Source: an uncultured Anaerolineales bacterium
GTDB taxonomy: Bacteria; Chloroflexota; Anaerolineae; Anaerolineales; Villigracilaceae
Assembly: GCA_949319575.1 (NCBI GenBank)
Contig: CASGHD010000035.1
Coordinates: 1-64,000 of the forward strand
DNA: 64,000 nt
Direction: 5' to 3'
Below the pieces are notes generated by a model. The model saw nothing but the letters and a program-made list of their open reading frames with translations, made no database searches and had not been told where the DNA came from. The position numbers were made by a program, and so were the translations under genes. Shown here in pieces: positions 19,470-29,611 of the stretch; position 1 is the first letter of the stretch; each line of letters starts with the position of its first letter.

Positions 19470-20747
19470 TTGTCTCGATCTCTACTTCCTGGTTTCATCA
19501 TATATGGTCTCCTGCTGGCAGGCATCGCCACCGTGCGCGGCGAGTTCATCGCGCTGGCGCTTCCTCTCGTGATCTATCTGCTCGCTGGATATTTGTTTTC
19601 CCCCAACGAAATCAACCTCGAAGCGACACGGCATCTCAGCGCGGAACGCGCGTCGCCCGGCGCGGAGGTCACAGTGACGGTGACGATTATCAATCGCGGC
19701 TCCGCGCTCGATGAAGCGTTGATCGAAGATCTTTTACCGGCGGATTTAACCCTGCGCTTCGGGCACACGGGACATCTGATTCGCCTGCGGAAAGATTCAT
19801 CGTTCACGTTCAGCTATCGCGCGGCGGGTCCACGCGGAGGCTACGGATTCGAATCCGTGCGGGCGCAGGTCAACGATTTCCTACGGGTGACCAGCCGCGC
19901 GGTGGAGTTGGAAGCGAAGGGGCAGTTGTTCGTCTTCCCGCCGGTGACGCGTCTCCGTCACGTGGCAATTCATCCACGGCGGACGAGAGTCTACGCCGGG
20001 AATATCCCCGCGCGCGTCGGCGGTACCGGCGCGGAGTTTTTCGGAGTCCGCGAATATCAACAAGGCGATTCGCCGCGCGTGATCAATTGGCGCGTCAGCG
20101 CGCATCAGCAGGATGTGTTGTACTCGAATGAATTCCAGCAGGAACGCGCCGCCGACGTGGGCATCATTTTGGATGGGCGGTTGCGGACGAATGAGTTTGC
20201 GCGCGGGCATTCGTTGTTCGAATATTCGGTGCAAGCCGCGGCGGCGTTGAGCGACGCCCTGCTCGCGCAAGGGAATCGCGTGGGCTTGCTGGTGTATGCC
20301 GCGTTCCTGCGCTGGACGATTCCCGGGTATGGGAAGTTTCAACGCGAAAAGATTTTATTTTCATTGGCGCGCGCGCGTCCCGGTGGCAGTAACGTGTTTG
20401 CCGATCTCGAACATTTGCCGACGCGGTTGTTCCCGCCCGAGTCGCAGATCATTCTGGTCTCGCCATTGCACGAGGATGATTTGAGACCCCTGGTGCAATT
20501 GCGCGCGCGAGGGTATCAGGCGCTGGTCGTCTGCCCGAACCCGGTCAAGTTTGAATTGTCGTATCTGCCGAAGAATAAAAATGTGGCGCTTGCCGCGCGG
20601 GTCATTCGCGCGGAACGAACGGCGCTCTTGCAAAAAATTCAAGGCGCGGGGATTCAAGCGCTGGATTGGGACGTGGCAGAGCCGTTCGATCAGGTTGTGA
20701 AGCGGAAGTTATCGCGCCCGCCTGTTTTTTTACGCAGTACACAGTGA
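19470..20747 (+). CDS. DUF58 domain-containing protein
   Basis: EFFGVREYQQGDSPRVINWRVSAHQQDVLYSNEFQQERAADVGIILD; TTG start. Confidence 0.9.
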   Translation: MSRSLLPGFIIYGLLLAGIATVRGEFIALALPLVIYLLAGYLFSPNEINLEATRHLSAERASPGAEVTVTVTIINRGSALDEALIEDLLPADLTLRFGHTGHLIRLRKDSSFTFSYRAAGPRGGYGFESVRAQVNDFLRVTSRAVELEAKGQLFVFPPVTRLRHVAIHPRRTRVYAGNIPARVGGTGAEFFGVREYQQGDSPRVINWRVSAHQQDVLYSNEFQQERAADVGIILDGRLRTNEFARGHSLFEYSVQAAAALSDALLAQGNRVGLLVYAAFLRWTIPGYGKFQREKILFSLARARPGGSNVFADLEHLPTRLFPPESQIILVSPLHEDDLRPLVQLRARGYQALVVCPNPVKFELSYLPKNKNVALAARVIRAERTALLQKIQGAGIQALDWDVAEPFDQVVKRKLSRPPVFLRSTQ

Positions 20748-20810
20748 GTAGTCTCGCGCGTTGTACCGCGTATCTCGCAGCCTGTATCCTGTATCTCAAA
20801 TGAGGCTAAC

Positions 20811-21305
20811 TTGACTCTCATCGCCTTTGTTCTCAGTGTTTTCCTCGGTTGCGCCTCGCTTGCCTATGGATTTTCGCAAGCCGGCATGACCGATCCCGCG
20901 CGTTGGTTTGTATGGCTGGGAATCGTTTGGCTTCTTTCCCAGTGGCGCAAGTTGTATTGGGTCGCATCAATCGCTTTTGCTCTTGTGGTTCTCGGCGCGG
21001 CGTATGGCGTTTGGAATAATTTCACCACGATCTGGATGTTGCTCGGCGCACTCGGCGGTTTGCTCGGCTGGGATCTCTCCGATTTTGCCCGCCGCCTCCG
21101 TTACGCCGCGCCAACGGATGACATCGCCGGCATGGAACGCCGTCACTTGGCGCGGGCAGGCATCGTCGCCGCACTGGGGCTTGGGCTTGCGCTGTTAAGT
21201 CTGGTAATTCGAATCAATAGATTGGCGTTTGAAGTAGCGGTGGGGTTGGTTCTGTTAGCCGCGCTCGGTCTCACGCGGCTGGTGATGAGGTTGAGGAAGT
21301 ATTGA
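20811..21305 (+). CDS. hypothetical membrane protein
   Basis: 164 aa with hydrophobic segments, downstream of DUF58; TTG start. Confidence 0.6.
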   Translation: MTLIAFVLSVFLGCASLAYGFSQAGMTDPARWFVWLGIVWLLSQWRKLYWVASIAFALVVLGAAYGVWNNFTTIWMLLGALGGLLGWDLSDFARRLRYAAPTDDIAGMERRHLARAGIVAALGLGLALLSLVIRINRLAFEVAVGLVLLAALGLTRLVMRLRKY

Positions 21306-21332
21306 TTAGCTTACATGCTCATGGGTATTGTT

Positions 21333-22091
21333 TTACACTTTTCCTTTGATTTGTTTCTTTCTTCGTACAAAAAGGAATATTGCTGATATTGCCGCAAGAG
21401 TGGATAAGCACAAAAATGACGCAGCAAGAATTGTCAACAGCAGCCCTATGTTGTTTTTGGTTTCGGTGACGAGAACGACGGGAACATAGTCGTATTTTCC
21501 CCATTCCCATGAAACAGTTTTGCCGTCGCTTAGAATGGCGCCGTTTGTCTCAATAATTCTTCCCGGCAATTGAACCCGCAAAGTACCTGGATACGTTTCG
21601 TTTGTGGTGCCCGAAGTTGCGGCTTGGGCAAGCAATGTCCATGTAAATTTGTAACGCGTTCTTAAAAAATCATCGGTCTTTTCGATGCTTAGGGGCGGAA
21701 GTTCTTCACCAGTTCCTGTGCCTCCGACTCCTGTGGTTTCGTCTGAGGTGGCATTGATTAGCAGGTCATAGAACTCTGCGGGGTCACTGAACTGGCTGGT
21801 TATTATTACCCACGTATAACCACCAGCTTCAGACGCTACCGTATCGAAAAACTCCCAGCCTGCTACTTTTGCCATTTCGGCCGCTATTAAAGATACCGGA
21901 TCGTCATAGGAACTTTTCAGGATCGCAAAATCGGAGACATTATAGGCAATGCCAAATCCGACTTCTCCAGATAAATCTTCGTTGAAGACAATAGTTCTTT
22001 GCACTTCTTGAATTGGGGCGAAATTTCCGCAACTTGTGAAACCGAGCGATAGTACGCCTACAATAACTAAAACTATCCAAAAGTTTTTCAT
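21333..22091 (-). CDS. secreted/lipoprotein-like protein with C-terminal TM (DUF3153-like)
   Basis: signal MKNFWIVLVIVGVLSLGFTSCG; C-terminal TM plus RRKKQIKGKV. Confidence 0.6.
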   Translation of the reverse strand: MKNFWIVLVIVGVLSLGFTSCGNFAPIQEVQRTIVFNEDLSGEVGFGIAYNVSDFAILKSSYDDPVSLIAAEMAKVAGWEFFDTVASEAGGYTWVIITSQFSDPAEFYDLLINATSDETTGVGGTGTGEELPPLSIEKTDDFLRTRYKFTWTLLAQAATSGTTNETYPGTLRVQLPGRIIETNGAILSDGKTVSWEWGKYDYVPVVLVTETKNNIGLLLTILAASFLCLSTLAAISAIFLFVRRKKQIKGKV

Positions 22092-22256
22092 CTCGCCTCC
22101 TCAAATGACATAACTACCGTTGCCCTACATCTCTTTGTTACAGATAATTTCATTATCAGCGGACTCGTTGCTTGACAGTTCGGCGACGGCTCGGTAAGCC
22201 AACGCAAGTAGAAATAATTTTCTATGACCATTAGAAGACGAATATTTCCTATCGTT

Positions 22257-23870
22257 TTAAGGCCAAGGTTCAAGGTAGTAATTGTTGGCATCGCCCTCTG
22301 CCACCCAGCCCGATCTGTTCTTTCTGGATGGTACGACAATTTTCCAATACACATACGCGTCGCTTCTACCCGGACGTTGCACACACATGGGACCGCCGAT
22401 GATCTCAAATTCTGTCCCTTCGGGTAATTTGTCAACGATATTATTCCCGCCCTCGGGTTCAGACCTCAAGAACGTGGATGTGCCGTCTATAAACGTGATG
22501 CGGCCCGTCATCCCAACCTGCAGACGCGTGCGCGGGGCGCCGGGGCAGGAAAAGGAGGGCTGGGATGTGGAGGTTGCCTGCACGACAGCGGCATCACTTA
22601 CAACTCCGGCAGGAGACGCTAACGGACTCCAGCCCAGAATGTAACTTCGATACATTTCTGTATCGGCAAAATCATAGTCACCGCTGTATAGATCGTTTAA
22701 TGGGTAGGAGTTCAATTCATTGCCGTATTCATCGGCGATGACTACGCTCCCATCGTCTTGCAATGTCGCGGAAATTCTGCCGTCGGGTCTCAGCACGCTG
22801 GGATCATATTCGGGTGGAACTCGCGGCTCAGATTTTTCTCCCGTTCGAATATTGATTTCGTAATCCACTGCCCAGAATACTTCATCATCAACCCAATAAG
22901 GAGTTGAGTTGTATACACCCGATCCGCTGTATAAACTCCAACCACTGGGGAATTGACTGCTAGTGTTCACATCAATTTCATCCAAGATCATTCCTGATTC
23001 ATCCGCCATATTGAGAATAACGGGGCGAAATATATCATCCTGAAAATAGCCTATCCACGCGATTCTTGTTCCATCAGGCGACCAGCTTGGGTATCCCATA
23101 CAAAGAGGTATTTCGGGTAGTTGATTGAGGTCGGGTTTCAAACTACGGTTTGCCGCCAGGTCATAAATATACGGTTGAAAACAACCTGCCCCTTCTTGCA
23201 TTCTTTTACCCGGCGTCAAATTGAGTTCCCCTGTGCTGTATGCCAGTTGGGTCCGATCAGGATTTATGTCTAGCTGAAACACACCCTCCAATAACAATGA
23301 TGTTTGACCGGCTTCTATGTCGGCTGTAAGAATCTCCATTCCCTCAAAATATCCATAGGCTTCAAACAGAAATTCTCCCAAGTCATTGGAATAGATGAAT
23401 TTTGTGGGCTTGAGCATATCCCATGCCTCGATTTTTTTACGCCCATCTAGGTTGTCCGCAATGTCAATTGTTTCACCCGTAGCGACTTGAAAAGCCCGTA
23501 AATTGGTGTCGGGAGAGTCGTAATCATAGTTTTGATAAACAACGAACTCCCCTGTCGGTGAATGCCCTGCAAATATGGCTGGACCACTAATTTTAATTAG
23601 TTGCCCATTTGCATTGATCATTCCAAGTCCGGTTGTAGTGCTACCCATATAGGGTCCATCGACCATCCCGAACTCCGGGCTTTCAATGATCAGCCCGCCT
23701 AAGGACTTTTCAGTGATGGGTTCCAGCGTGGGCGTCGCCGGCGGCGTTTCGGTAAAGGGGGCGCTCGTGGCTAAAGGACCCGTTACAGCTTGACAAGCAA
23801 GCGTCAGGGAAATGCCAACTACCAATGCGATTGTTCTATAGTTTTTCATGAGGGCTTCCTTGTGCGTCAT
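22257..23870 (-). CDS. secreted TolB/WD40-like beta-propeller protein with C-terminal SH3-like domain
   Basis: YPSWSPDGTRIAWIG motif; RLQVGMTGRITFIDGTSTFLRSEPEGG...; signal peptide after internal Met. Confidence 0.72.
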   Translation of the reverse strand: MTHKEALMKNYRTIALVVGISLTLACQAVTGPLATSAPFTETPPATPTLEPITEKSLGGLIIESPEFGMVDGPYMGSTTTGLGMINANGQLIKISGPAIFAGHSPTGEFVVYQNYDYDSPDTNLRAFQVATGETIDIADNLDGRKKIEAWDMLKPTKFIYSNDLGEFLFEAYGYFEGMEILTADIEAGQTSLLLEGVFQLDINPDRTQLAYSTGELNLTPGKRMQEGAGCFQPYIYDLAANRSLKPDLNQLPEIPLCMGYPSWSPDGTRIAWIGYFQDDIFRPVILNMADESGMILDEIDVNTSSQFPSGWSLYSGSGVYNSTPYWVDDEVFWAVDYEINIRTGEKSEPRVPPEYDPSVLRPDGRISATLQDDGSVVIADEYGNELNSYPLNDLYSGDYDFADTEMYRSYILGWSPLASPAGVVSDAAVVQATSTSQPSFSCPGAPRTRLQVGMTGRITFIDGTSTFLRSEPEGGNNIVDKLPEGTEFEIIGGPMCVQRPGRSDAYVYWKIVVPSRKNRSGWVAEGDANNYYLEPWP

Positions 23871-23898
23871 AAATTTGCGCTACATGTTGGCGCAGATA

Positions 23899-25047
23899 TT
23901 ATGGTTCTGGAACATTCCATATCGTTACTTTGGTCTTGGTCGAAACTACCGCGAACGTCCCGATATCCGGTGAGTATGACAGGAAGAGTTTCGAACCGAT
24001 ATTAATATCGCCTCGGATTTCTCCATCCTCGATATTGATTAAGAGCATTCTGCCTTTATCTTTATACAGACAGATCATCACCTTGTTGTCGGGCGCAATC
24101 ACTACATCCTCTATTGCATCGTCTAGTGGAATATTTCGCGGGCGACTGGAATTGTATGGAAAGTCCCAGGCAAGCAGGCGGTATTGCCACCTGTCGATTT
24201 GGTTATCGTGCCAGGCGCCGGCTCCGATCAGTAGTTGGCCATTTGGAGAGAACGCCACTTCCCCCATGTCTTTGGTGTCCCCATTATTATCCAGATAGAC
24301 GGTCGGCTCGTTGCTTTCCGAGAAGATATCGTAAACGTTGATATAGTGAGTTGTCACTGCTAGATAACGGCTGTCTGGTGAAAAGGCAATATCGCGGGCA
24401 TTGGTCTTGATTTGATAGATGCCTAGTCGCGCCCCGCTCATAACGTCCCAAACGCGGGCAGTGCTGTCGCTGCCCCCGGAGGCAATCATGCTGGAATCAG
24501 GCGAGAACACGATATAGCGGGATGCCGAGGTGTGCCCCTCATAGGTCTGGATGAGATCCCCGGTTTTGGTGTCCCAGCTGCGCACCAAGCCATCTCCCGT
24601 GCCGGTGGCTATCATGTTTGTATCGGGTGAAAAAGCCAAGGCGTTGTATTTTGCGACACCCACATTGACATCCCAAAACAGCTCGCCGGTTTCAGCGTCT
24701 CTCATCTCCAGCCACCATTGTTCAGGTGGTCGCAGTGTGAAGACTGCAACGCGCTCCTTGTTTGGCGAGATCGAGATGCCCGTAATTCTCGATGCGCTAT
24801 CCACTTCCCAATCGAAATCGGGCGTGACCTTGAGGTAATTTGAGATGGCAAGCGTCGGGGCGGCGTTGGTAGTCGGTACTGGTGTTTCAGTTTCGAACGA
24901 AATTACGTCCTGGGTGGGGAGTCGCGTTGCGGACGGTAACAGTTTAAGCGGAGGTTCTGTAGGATTACCAGAAGAGTGGTTGGATGGAAATAATGTCAAA
25001 CACGAGAGGGTCAATAGCGCCGCGGCTGTCAGAACGATTTTGTGCAT
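23899..25047 (-). CDS. WD40-repeat secreted protein
   Basis: repeated units ALAFSPDTNMIATGTGDGLVRSWDTKTGDLIQTYEGHTSASRYIVFSPDSSMIASGGSDSTARVWD; start placed at MHKIVLTAAALL. Confidence 0.82.
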   Translation of the reverse strand: MHKIVLTAAALLTLSCLTLFPSNHSSGNPTEPPLKLLPSATRLPTQDVISFETETPVPTTNAAPTLAISNYLKVTPDFDWEVDSASRITGISISPNKERVAVFTLRPPEQWWLEMRDAETGELFWDVNVGVAKYNALAFSPDTNMIATGTGDGLVRSWDTKTGDLIQTYEGHTSASRYIVFSPDSSMIASGGSDSTARVWDVMSGARLGIYQIKTNARDIAFSPDSRYLAVTTHYINVYDIFSESNEPTVYLDNNGDTKDMGEVAFSPNGQLLIGAGAWHDNQIDRWQYRLLAWDFPYNSSRPRNIPLDDAIEDVVIAPDNKVMICLYKDKGRMLLINIEDGEIRGDINIGSKLFLSYSPDIGTFAVVSTKTKVTIWNVPEP

Positions 25048-25223
25048 CGATGGTTTTCTCCCGAAATAAAGAATTCGACCTGCAGCTATAGACAACCAAG
25101 CCGCTTCTTGTCACTCTTGATCGCAACAAGCGTTCACAAGAAAAAACATCCATGTATAATACTTCTATCGCATCACAAAATCTGGTATCCTTTTTAGCCA
25201 ATTCGAATTTATGAGAGCAGAGA

Positions 25224-27803
25224 ATGTCGTCACCCCTTGCCGATTTATTGGGAAAACATCTTCAGCGAACACACACCAGTGTAAATCGGCTGGCAATTCT
25301 TAGCGGCGTGCCGCAACGGACCATTGCCAACTGGCTTAATGGTTACGTTCGCAAACCTCATCAATGGCAATCCATTGCCAGGGTTGCCTTGGCGCTTCAT
25401 CTTACAAAGACTGAAACAAACGCGCTGCTATTTGCAGGCGGACATCCTCCATTATCTGAACTACTTTCTGGAGTCGTAATCCATTCAGACCGGACTATCC
25501 TAGAAAATTTCCAACTGCCAGATTCACATATACAGTATTCACCTTTCCTGGTCATCCCTGATCTTCAAACATTTGCGGGGCGATCCCTTGAGCTCGAAGA
25601 ACTCACGCGAACATTATCCAACGAAGGACGCGCAATCGTTTGTGGCGTCCGGGGCATGGGCGGGGTTGGAAAAACCACACTCGCTACACGCCTTGCTTAC
25701 CGGCTGCGCTCAGATTTTTCTGATGGCGTGCTATGGGCGCGGTTGGACACTTCGGATTCTCTTTCCATATTGAGCGCATTCGCGGAGGCGTACGGCAAGG
25801 ATGTAAGTTACTACAAAGATGTGGAAAGTAGGGCTTCTGTGGTAAGGAATCTGCTCGCAAGTAAACGCACTTTGATTATATTAGACAATGCTGAGACCAG
25901 CGAACAGGTGCGCCCCCTGCTTCCGCCTAGCGCAGGGACCTGCGCCGTACTTATAACGACGCGCCACGACCTATCCATATTAGATGGGTGCAAACAGAAA
26001 ATTCTAGAGCCCTTTGATGCCGTGAAAGGCGAGTCCGTCCAGCTTTTTGAACAATATCTGGGACAAGAGTTTGTTTTTGAGTATCGTGCATTTCTGGTGG
26101 AAATTTCAACAATCGTGGGTCATTTACCAATGGCGCTTGCAATTATCGCTGGATGGTTGGCAAATTCAATGTCTTATCGCCTCGAATCAAATTACGATTC
26201 TAATTCGGTTGTGCCATTGCTTGATTTGTTGCGAACTTCTAACGATCGCTTAAGTCTTCTGAAGCGCGACGATCAGGAAGTGCGTCTCTCGTTTGACATC
26301 AGTTATCTCGCGCTTTCAACTTTTCAGCAGGAGTTATTCTCAGTGCTTGGTATTTTTAGCGGGGAGGATTTCGGGCTGGAGGCTGTCGCTTACCTCGTTG
26401 ACAAGAGTCGCGCAGAGGTCGAGGCGGGATTAAATCGGCTGCGGTCTCTTTCCCTGATACAAGAGAGCCATGTTCAGCGATGGCGACTTCATCCGTTACT
26501 AAAAGATTATGCGCGTGAAAAATTGAACAGCTGTGATAGGTTAGGTTCAAGTGTGGAAAGATTTCTATTAATGTACAGACGGATAGCTCAAGGAGAGTGC
26601 AGCTTTGCCGGTTCTTTGGATACAGAATTGCCCAATATTCGTTTTGCCGTTGATCAAGCTTTTATGTTGCATCTATACCAGCCGCTTATCGAAACCGTAC
26701 AGCTAATTTTCCCAACACTATTTAATGGAGCGTGGTATCCACTTGGGCAGTCAGTGTTGGCGCAAGCGCTCAAGGCAGCGCGCGCGCTTGGGGACCGCAA
26801 GGCGGAAATTTATTTCATCAAGGGGCTTTCTCTTCTCCAACTAGGTTTGGGCAATACAAGAAGCGCGCAGGAGAATTTGGATAACTCTTTACGGCTTGCC
26901 CAGTCTGAGAACTACGAGGAAGATGTTGCCGATATATTAATCCAATTGGGGAAGCTTGAACATGACATAGGGCATCGAAGGCAAGCGCAAACCTATTTTA
27001 CGAGAAGCCTTGCCTTGGCCCGAAAAATAAAATCATCAAACTTGATTGGACGTAATCTTAACAACCTAGCTACCGGGCTAATGGCAGACGCCCGTTATGA
27101 AGAGGCAGAAAAAATGTTATGCGAGGCGCTTGGAATATCTCGCGTTCCAGAGAATGGAGTTTCAGCGCACAGAATCCTTACCAACCTGGGAGAAATTTTC
27201 TGGTGCTTGCGTGATATTGAACAAGCAAACGCCTTTTGGCAGGAAGCGCTGGCGCTGGCGCGTGCAGGAGCGTATCGCGCGGGTACTGCCGCGTTGTTGT
27301 CAAGTATTGCGGGATACCACGCAGTGCGCGAGGATTGGGTCGAGGCTATGAAACTTAGCGAGGACGCGATCCGATTGGCGATGGAAATTCAATCGCCACG
27401 CGTGGAAAGTATCGCGCGCAGTGAACTTGGAGACATCCTCCGCAAACAAAATAAACTTGACGCAGCCCTGGAGCAACTTATCAAGGCTGAACAATTGGCG
27501 ATTGAAGCAAATGATTTGGAAAGGCAGGGAATTGTCCTTCGTTATCAGGGCTTGCTATATTTCGACTATGGGAGACTTGAGCAGGCCAGCACAGCATTAA
27601 CTACCGCGCTGGAGGTTGCAAAGAAAATTGACCACCGAATGATGATCGCTGACACATACTCCCTGCAAGCAAAGGTATTGGTTGCGAGTGGAAGGCATGA
27701 AGACGCCAAATTGCTGGTCGGGGAAGGGCTGGGTATATATCAGAACTTGGGGCTTACACAACAAGCGGATGAATTGCTTACGTGGACGAAAACATTGACA
27801 TGA
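25224..27803 (+). CDS. XRE-HTH / NB-ARC (STAND) NTPase / TPR regulator
   Basis: N-terminal HTH (NRLAILSGVPQRTIANWLNG), P-loop GMGGVGKTTLA, LIILDNAE, C-terminal TPR-like helices. Confidence 0.88.
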   Translation: MSSPLADLLGKHLQRTHTSVNRLAILSGVPQRTIANWLNGYVRKPHQWQSIARVALALHLTKTETNALLFAGGHPPLSELLSGVVIHSDRTILENFQLPDSHIQYSPFLVIPDLQTFAGRSLELEELTRTLSNEGRAIVCGVRGMGGVGKTTLATRLAYRLRSDFSDGVLWARLDTSDSLSILSAFAEAYGKDVSYYKDVESRASVVRNLLASKRTLIILDNAETSEQVRPLLPPSAGTCAVLITTRHDLSILDGCKQKILEPFDAVKGESVQLFEQYLGQEFVFEYRAFLVEISTIVGHLPMALAIIAGWLANSMSYRLESNYDSNSVVPLLDLLRTSNDRLSLLKRDDQEVRLSFDISYLALSTFQQELFSVLGIFSGEDFGLEAVAYLVDKSRAEVEAGLNRLRSLSLIQESHVQRWRLHPLLKDYAREKLNSCDRLGSSVERFLLMYRRIAQGECSFAGSLDTELPNIRFAVDQAFMLHLYQPLIETVQLIFPTLFNGAWYPLGQSVLAQALKAARALGDRKAEIYFIKGLSLLQLGLGNTRSAQENLDNSLRLAQSENYEEDVADILIQLGKLEHDIGHRRQAQTYFTRSLALARKIKSSNLIGRNLNNLATGLMADARYEEAEKMLCEALGISRVPENGVSAHRILTNLGEIFWCLRDIEQANAFWQEALALARAGAYRAGTAALLSSIAGYHAVREDWVEAMKLSEDAIRLAMEIQSPRVESIARSELGDILRKQNKLDAALEQLIKAEQLAIEANDLERQGIVLRYQGLLYFDYGRLEQASTALTTALEVAKKIDHRMMIADTYSLQAKVLVASGRHEDAKLLVGEGLGIYQNLGLTQQADELLTWTKTLT

Positions 27804-27868
27804 TAAGTTCATCTCAAAAAACAGATGAAGTAACGTCTAATATCGAGCAGGTTGATTCCAGAATTTCG

Positions 27869-28300
27869 TTATTCCTCGCTTCTGCCAAACTCATACATCA
27901 CCGTTTCCTCCTCCGAAATCCTCCCGCCAACAGATTTATACAGCCCATTCGCGGCGACATTGTTCTTGTCGGTCAATGCCCATGCGTTGACGCAACCGAG
28001 GCTTTCCCCCAAGTTCAACATTTCATTCAAGATCGCTTTGCCGATTCCCTTGCCCTGATACGAGTCAGCAACGCCGACTTCGTTGATCCACAATTCGGGC
28101 GGTTTATCGGGGTGGATGTAGTGAACGGCGGATGCAAACCCAATGATAACGTCATTGTCCAGCGCGACGACGATGTGATGACGCGGGTCTGCGAGAAATT
28201 CGCGCGCGAAAGATTCGTCCACGGGGTTGTCGAAGACATCGTCCGCGGCAGTGAGCAAAAGAGGAAGATCGAAAATGGATAAAACTTTTATGGCGAACAT
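27869..28300 (-). CDS. GNAT family N-acetyltransferase
   Basis: WINEVGVADSYQGKGIGKAILNEMLNLGESLGC. Confidence 0.88.
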   Translation of the reverse strand: MFAIKVLSIFDLPLLLTAADDVFDNPVDESFAREFLADPRHHIVVALDNDVIIGFASAVHYIHPDKPPELWINEVGVADSYQGKGIGKAILNEMLNLGESLGCVNAWALTDKNNVAANGLYKSVGGRISEEETVMYEFGRSEE

Positions 28301-28336
28301 GCGATTTACAATTTGCTACTGAACATCGCGTCAAAT

Positions 28337-28483
28337 AATGTCGTTGCGAGCCGCCGCTCGGTTATTGAGCTTGTCGAGACACTTGGTTTTTGGCGGCGAA
28401 GCAATCTCATTTTCAACAGAACTTCTCTCAAAACAGGGGATTGCTTCGTCGGGAAGAGCAAAACCCCTCCTCGCAACGACATT
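28337..28483. repeat. family F element copy 1
   Basis: perfect 14-bp termini AATGTCGTTGCGAG/CTCGCAACGACATT; internal GCGAAGCAATCTC / GGGGATTGCTTCGTC. Confidence 0.85.
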
Positions 28484-28498
28484 TGTACGGTGAGAAAT

Positions 28499-29434
28499 TT
28501 ACAACAACTCTTTTATCTCATCCAACTCTTCGTCCGATAATTTCCAACCCACCGTCGCCGCGTTAGCGGATACTTGCTCGGGCGTCGTCGCGCCCGCTAT
28601 CACGCTGGGAATCTGCTGGTGGCTGAGCAACCAACTAAAAGCGAGGTCGTGAAGCGTGCGTCCGCGTGAGTCGGCAAAAGCGCGGAGTTTGTCCAGCTTG
28701 TCGAAGTTCGCATCGGTGAGTCGATTCTTCACGTATGGGCTGAACTCGCCGCGCGATCCCGCAGGAGGCGGTTCGCCGCGCGTGTATTTTCCAGTGAGCA
28801 GACCGCCCGCGAGCGGGAAGTACGGCAAGATGCCAACGTTCGACCACGCGCAATAGGGCAGGAGTTCGCGCTCCGCGTCGCGCTCGAACATGTTGTAGTG
28901 CGTTTGGATCGTGACGAAATGTTCCCAGCCCATCATCTCGGCGAACGTGTTGCAGTGCGCCAACTGCCACGCCGAAAATTGACTCGTTCCGATGTAACGG
29001 ATTTTCCCCGCGCGGACGAGATCGTCGAGCGCGCGCATCATCTCGGCGACGGGAACCGATTCATCCCACGCGTGAATTTGATACAGATCAATGTGATCGG
29101 TCCTCAGCCGCCGCAGACTCGCCTCGACCGCGTTCATAATGTGATAACGCGACGCGCCTACATCGTTTGGACCCTCGCCCATTTTGAAACGTCCTTTTGT
29201 GGCAAGGACTACTTTATCTCTTTGCCCCTCCAACGCCGCGCCGAGAAATTCCTCCGATGTGCCATTCGGGTTGCCGTACACATTCGCCGTATCGAAAAAG
29301 TTTATCCCCTCCTCCAACGCGCGCTGAACGATGGCTTTCGTGCCAGTCGCGTCCACCTTGCCGCCAAATTGATTGCATCCGATTCCAATAGCGGATACTT
29401 TCACGCCTGCGCGTCCGAGATTGCGATATTCCAT
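28499..29434 (-). CDS. aldo/keto reductase
   Basis: FFDTANVYGNPNGTSEEFLGAAL; HIDLYQIHAWDESVP; IPSVIAGATTPEQV. Confidence 0.93.
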   Translation of the reverse strand: MEYRNLGRAGVKVSAIGIGCNQFGGKVDATGTKAIVQRALEEGINFFDTANVYGNPNGTSEEFLGAALEGQRDKVVLATKGRFKMGEGPNDVGASRYHIMNAVEASLRRLRTDHIDLYQIHAWDESVPVAEMMRALDDLVRAGKIRYIGTSQFSAWQLAHCNTFAEMMGWEHFVTIQTHYNMFERDAERELLPYCAWSNVGILPYFPLAGGLLTGKYTRGEPPPAGSRGEFSPYVKNRLTDANFDKLDKLRAFADSRGRTLHDLAFSWLLSHQQIPSVIAGATTPEQVSANAATVGWKLSDEELDEIKELL

Positions 29435-29611
29435 TTGTTGTTTTCCTCTTTTGCATCAATTACTGATGTTGCTCAGTTGACATAGTAACGCGAGATTTAT
29501 CTCGCTTTTCAGACGCGTCTTGGGCAGAGGCGACATGAATGCCTGTCCTGAGTTTATCGAGGGGTCGCATTACGGAAATCAATGTAGCCCATTCTGCCTA
29601 TCGTCAATCAA

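Noticed and set aside
22257-25047. Toxin or contact-dependent inhibition cluster
   Set aside because: WD40/TolB-like exported proteins lack toxin domains or immunity partners in sequence.
25224-27803. Avs-type antiphage STAND
   Set aside because: NB-ARC/TPR architecture with an N-terminal XRE HTH fits a transcriptional regulator at least as well; no nuclease or TIR effector domain visible, so not called a defence gene.
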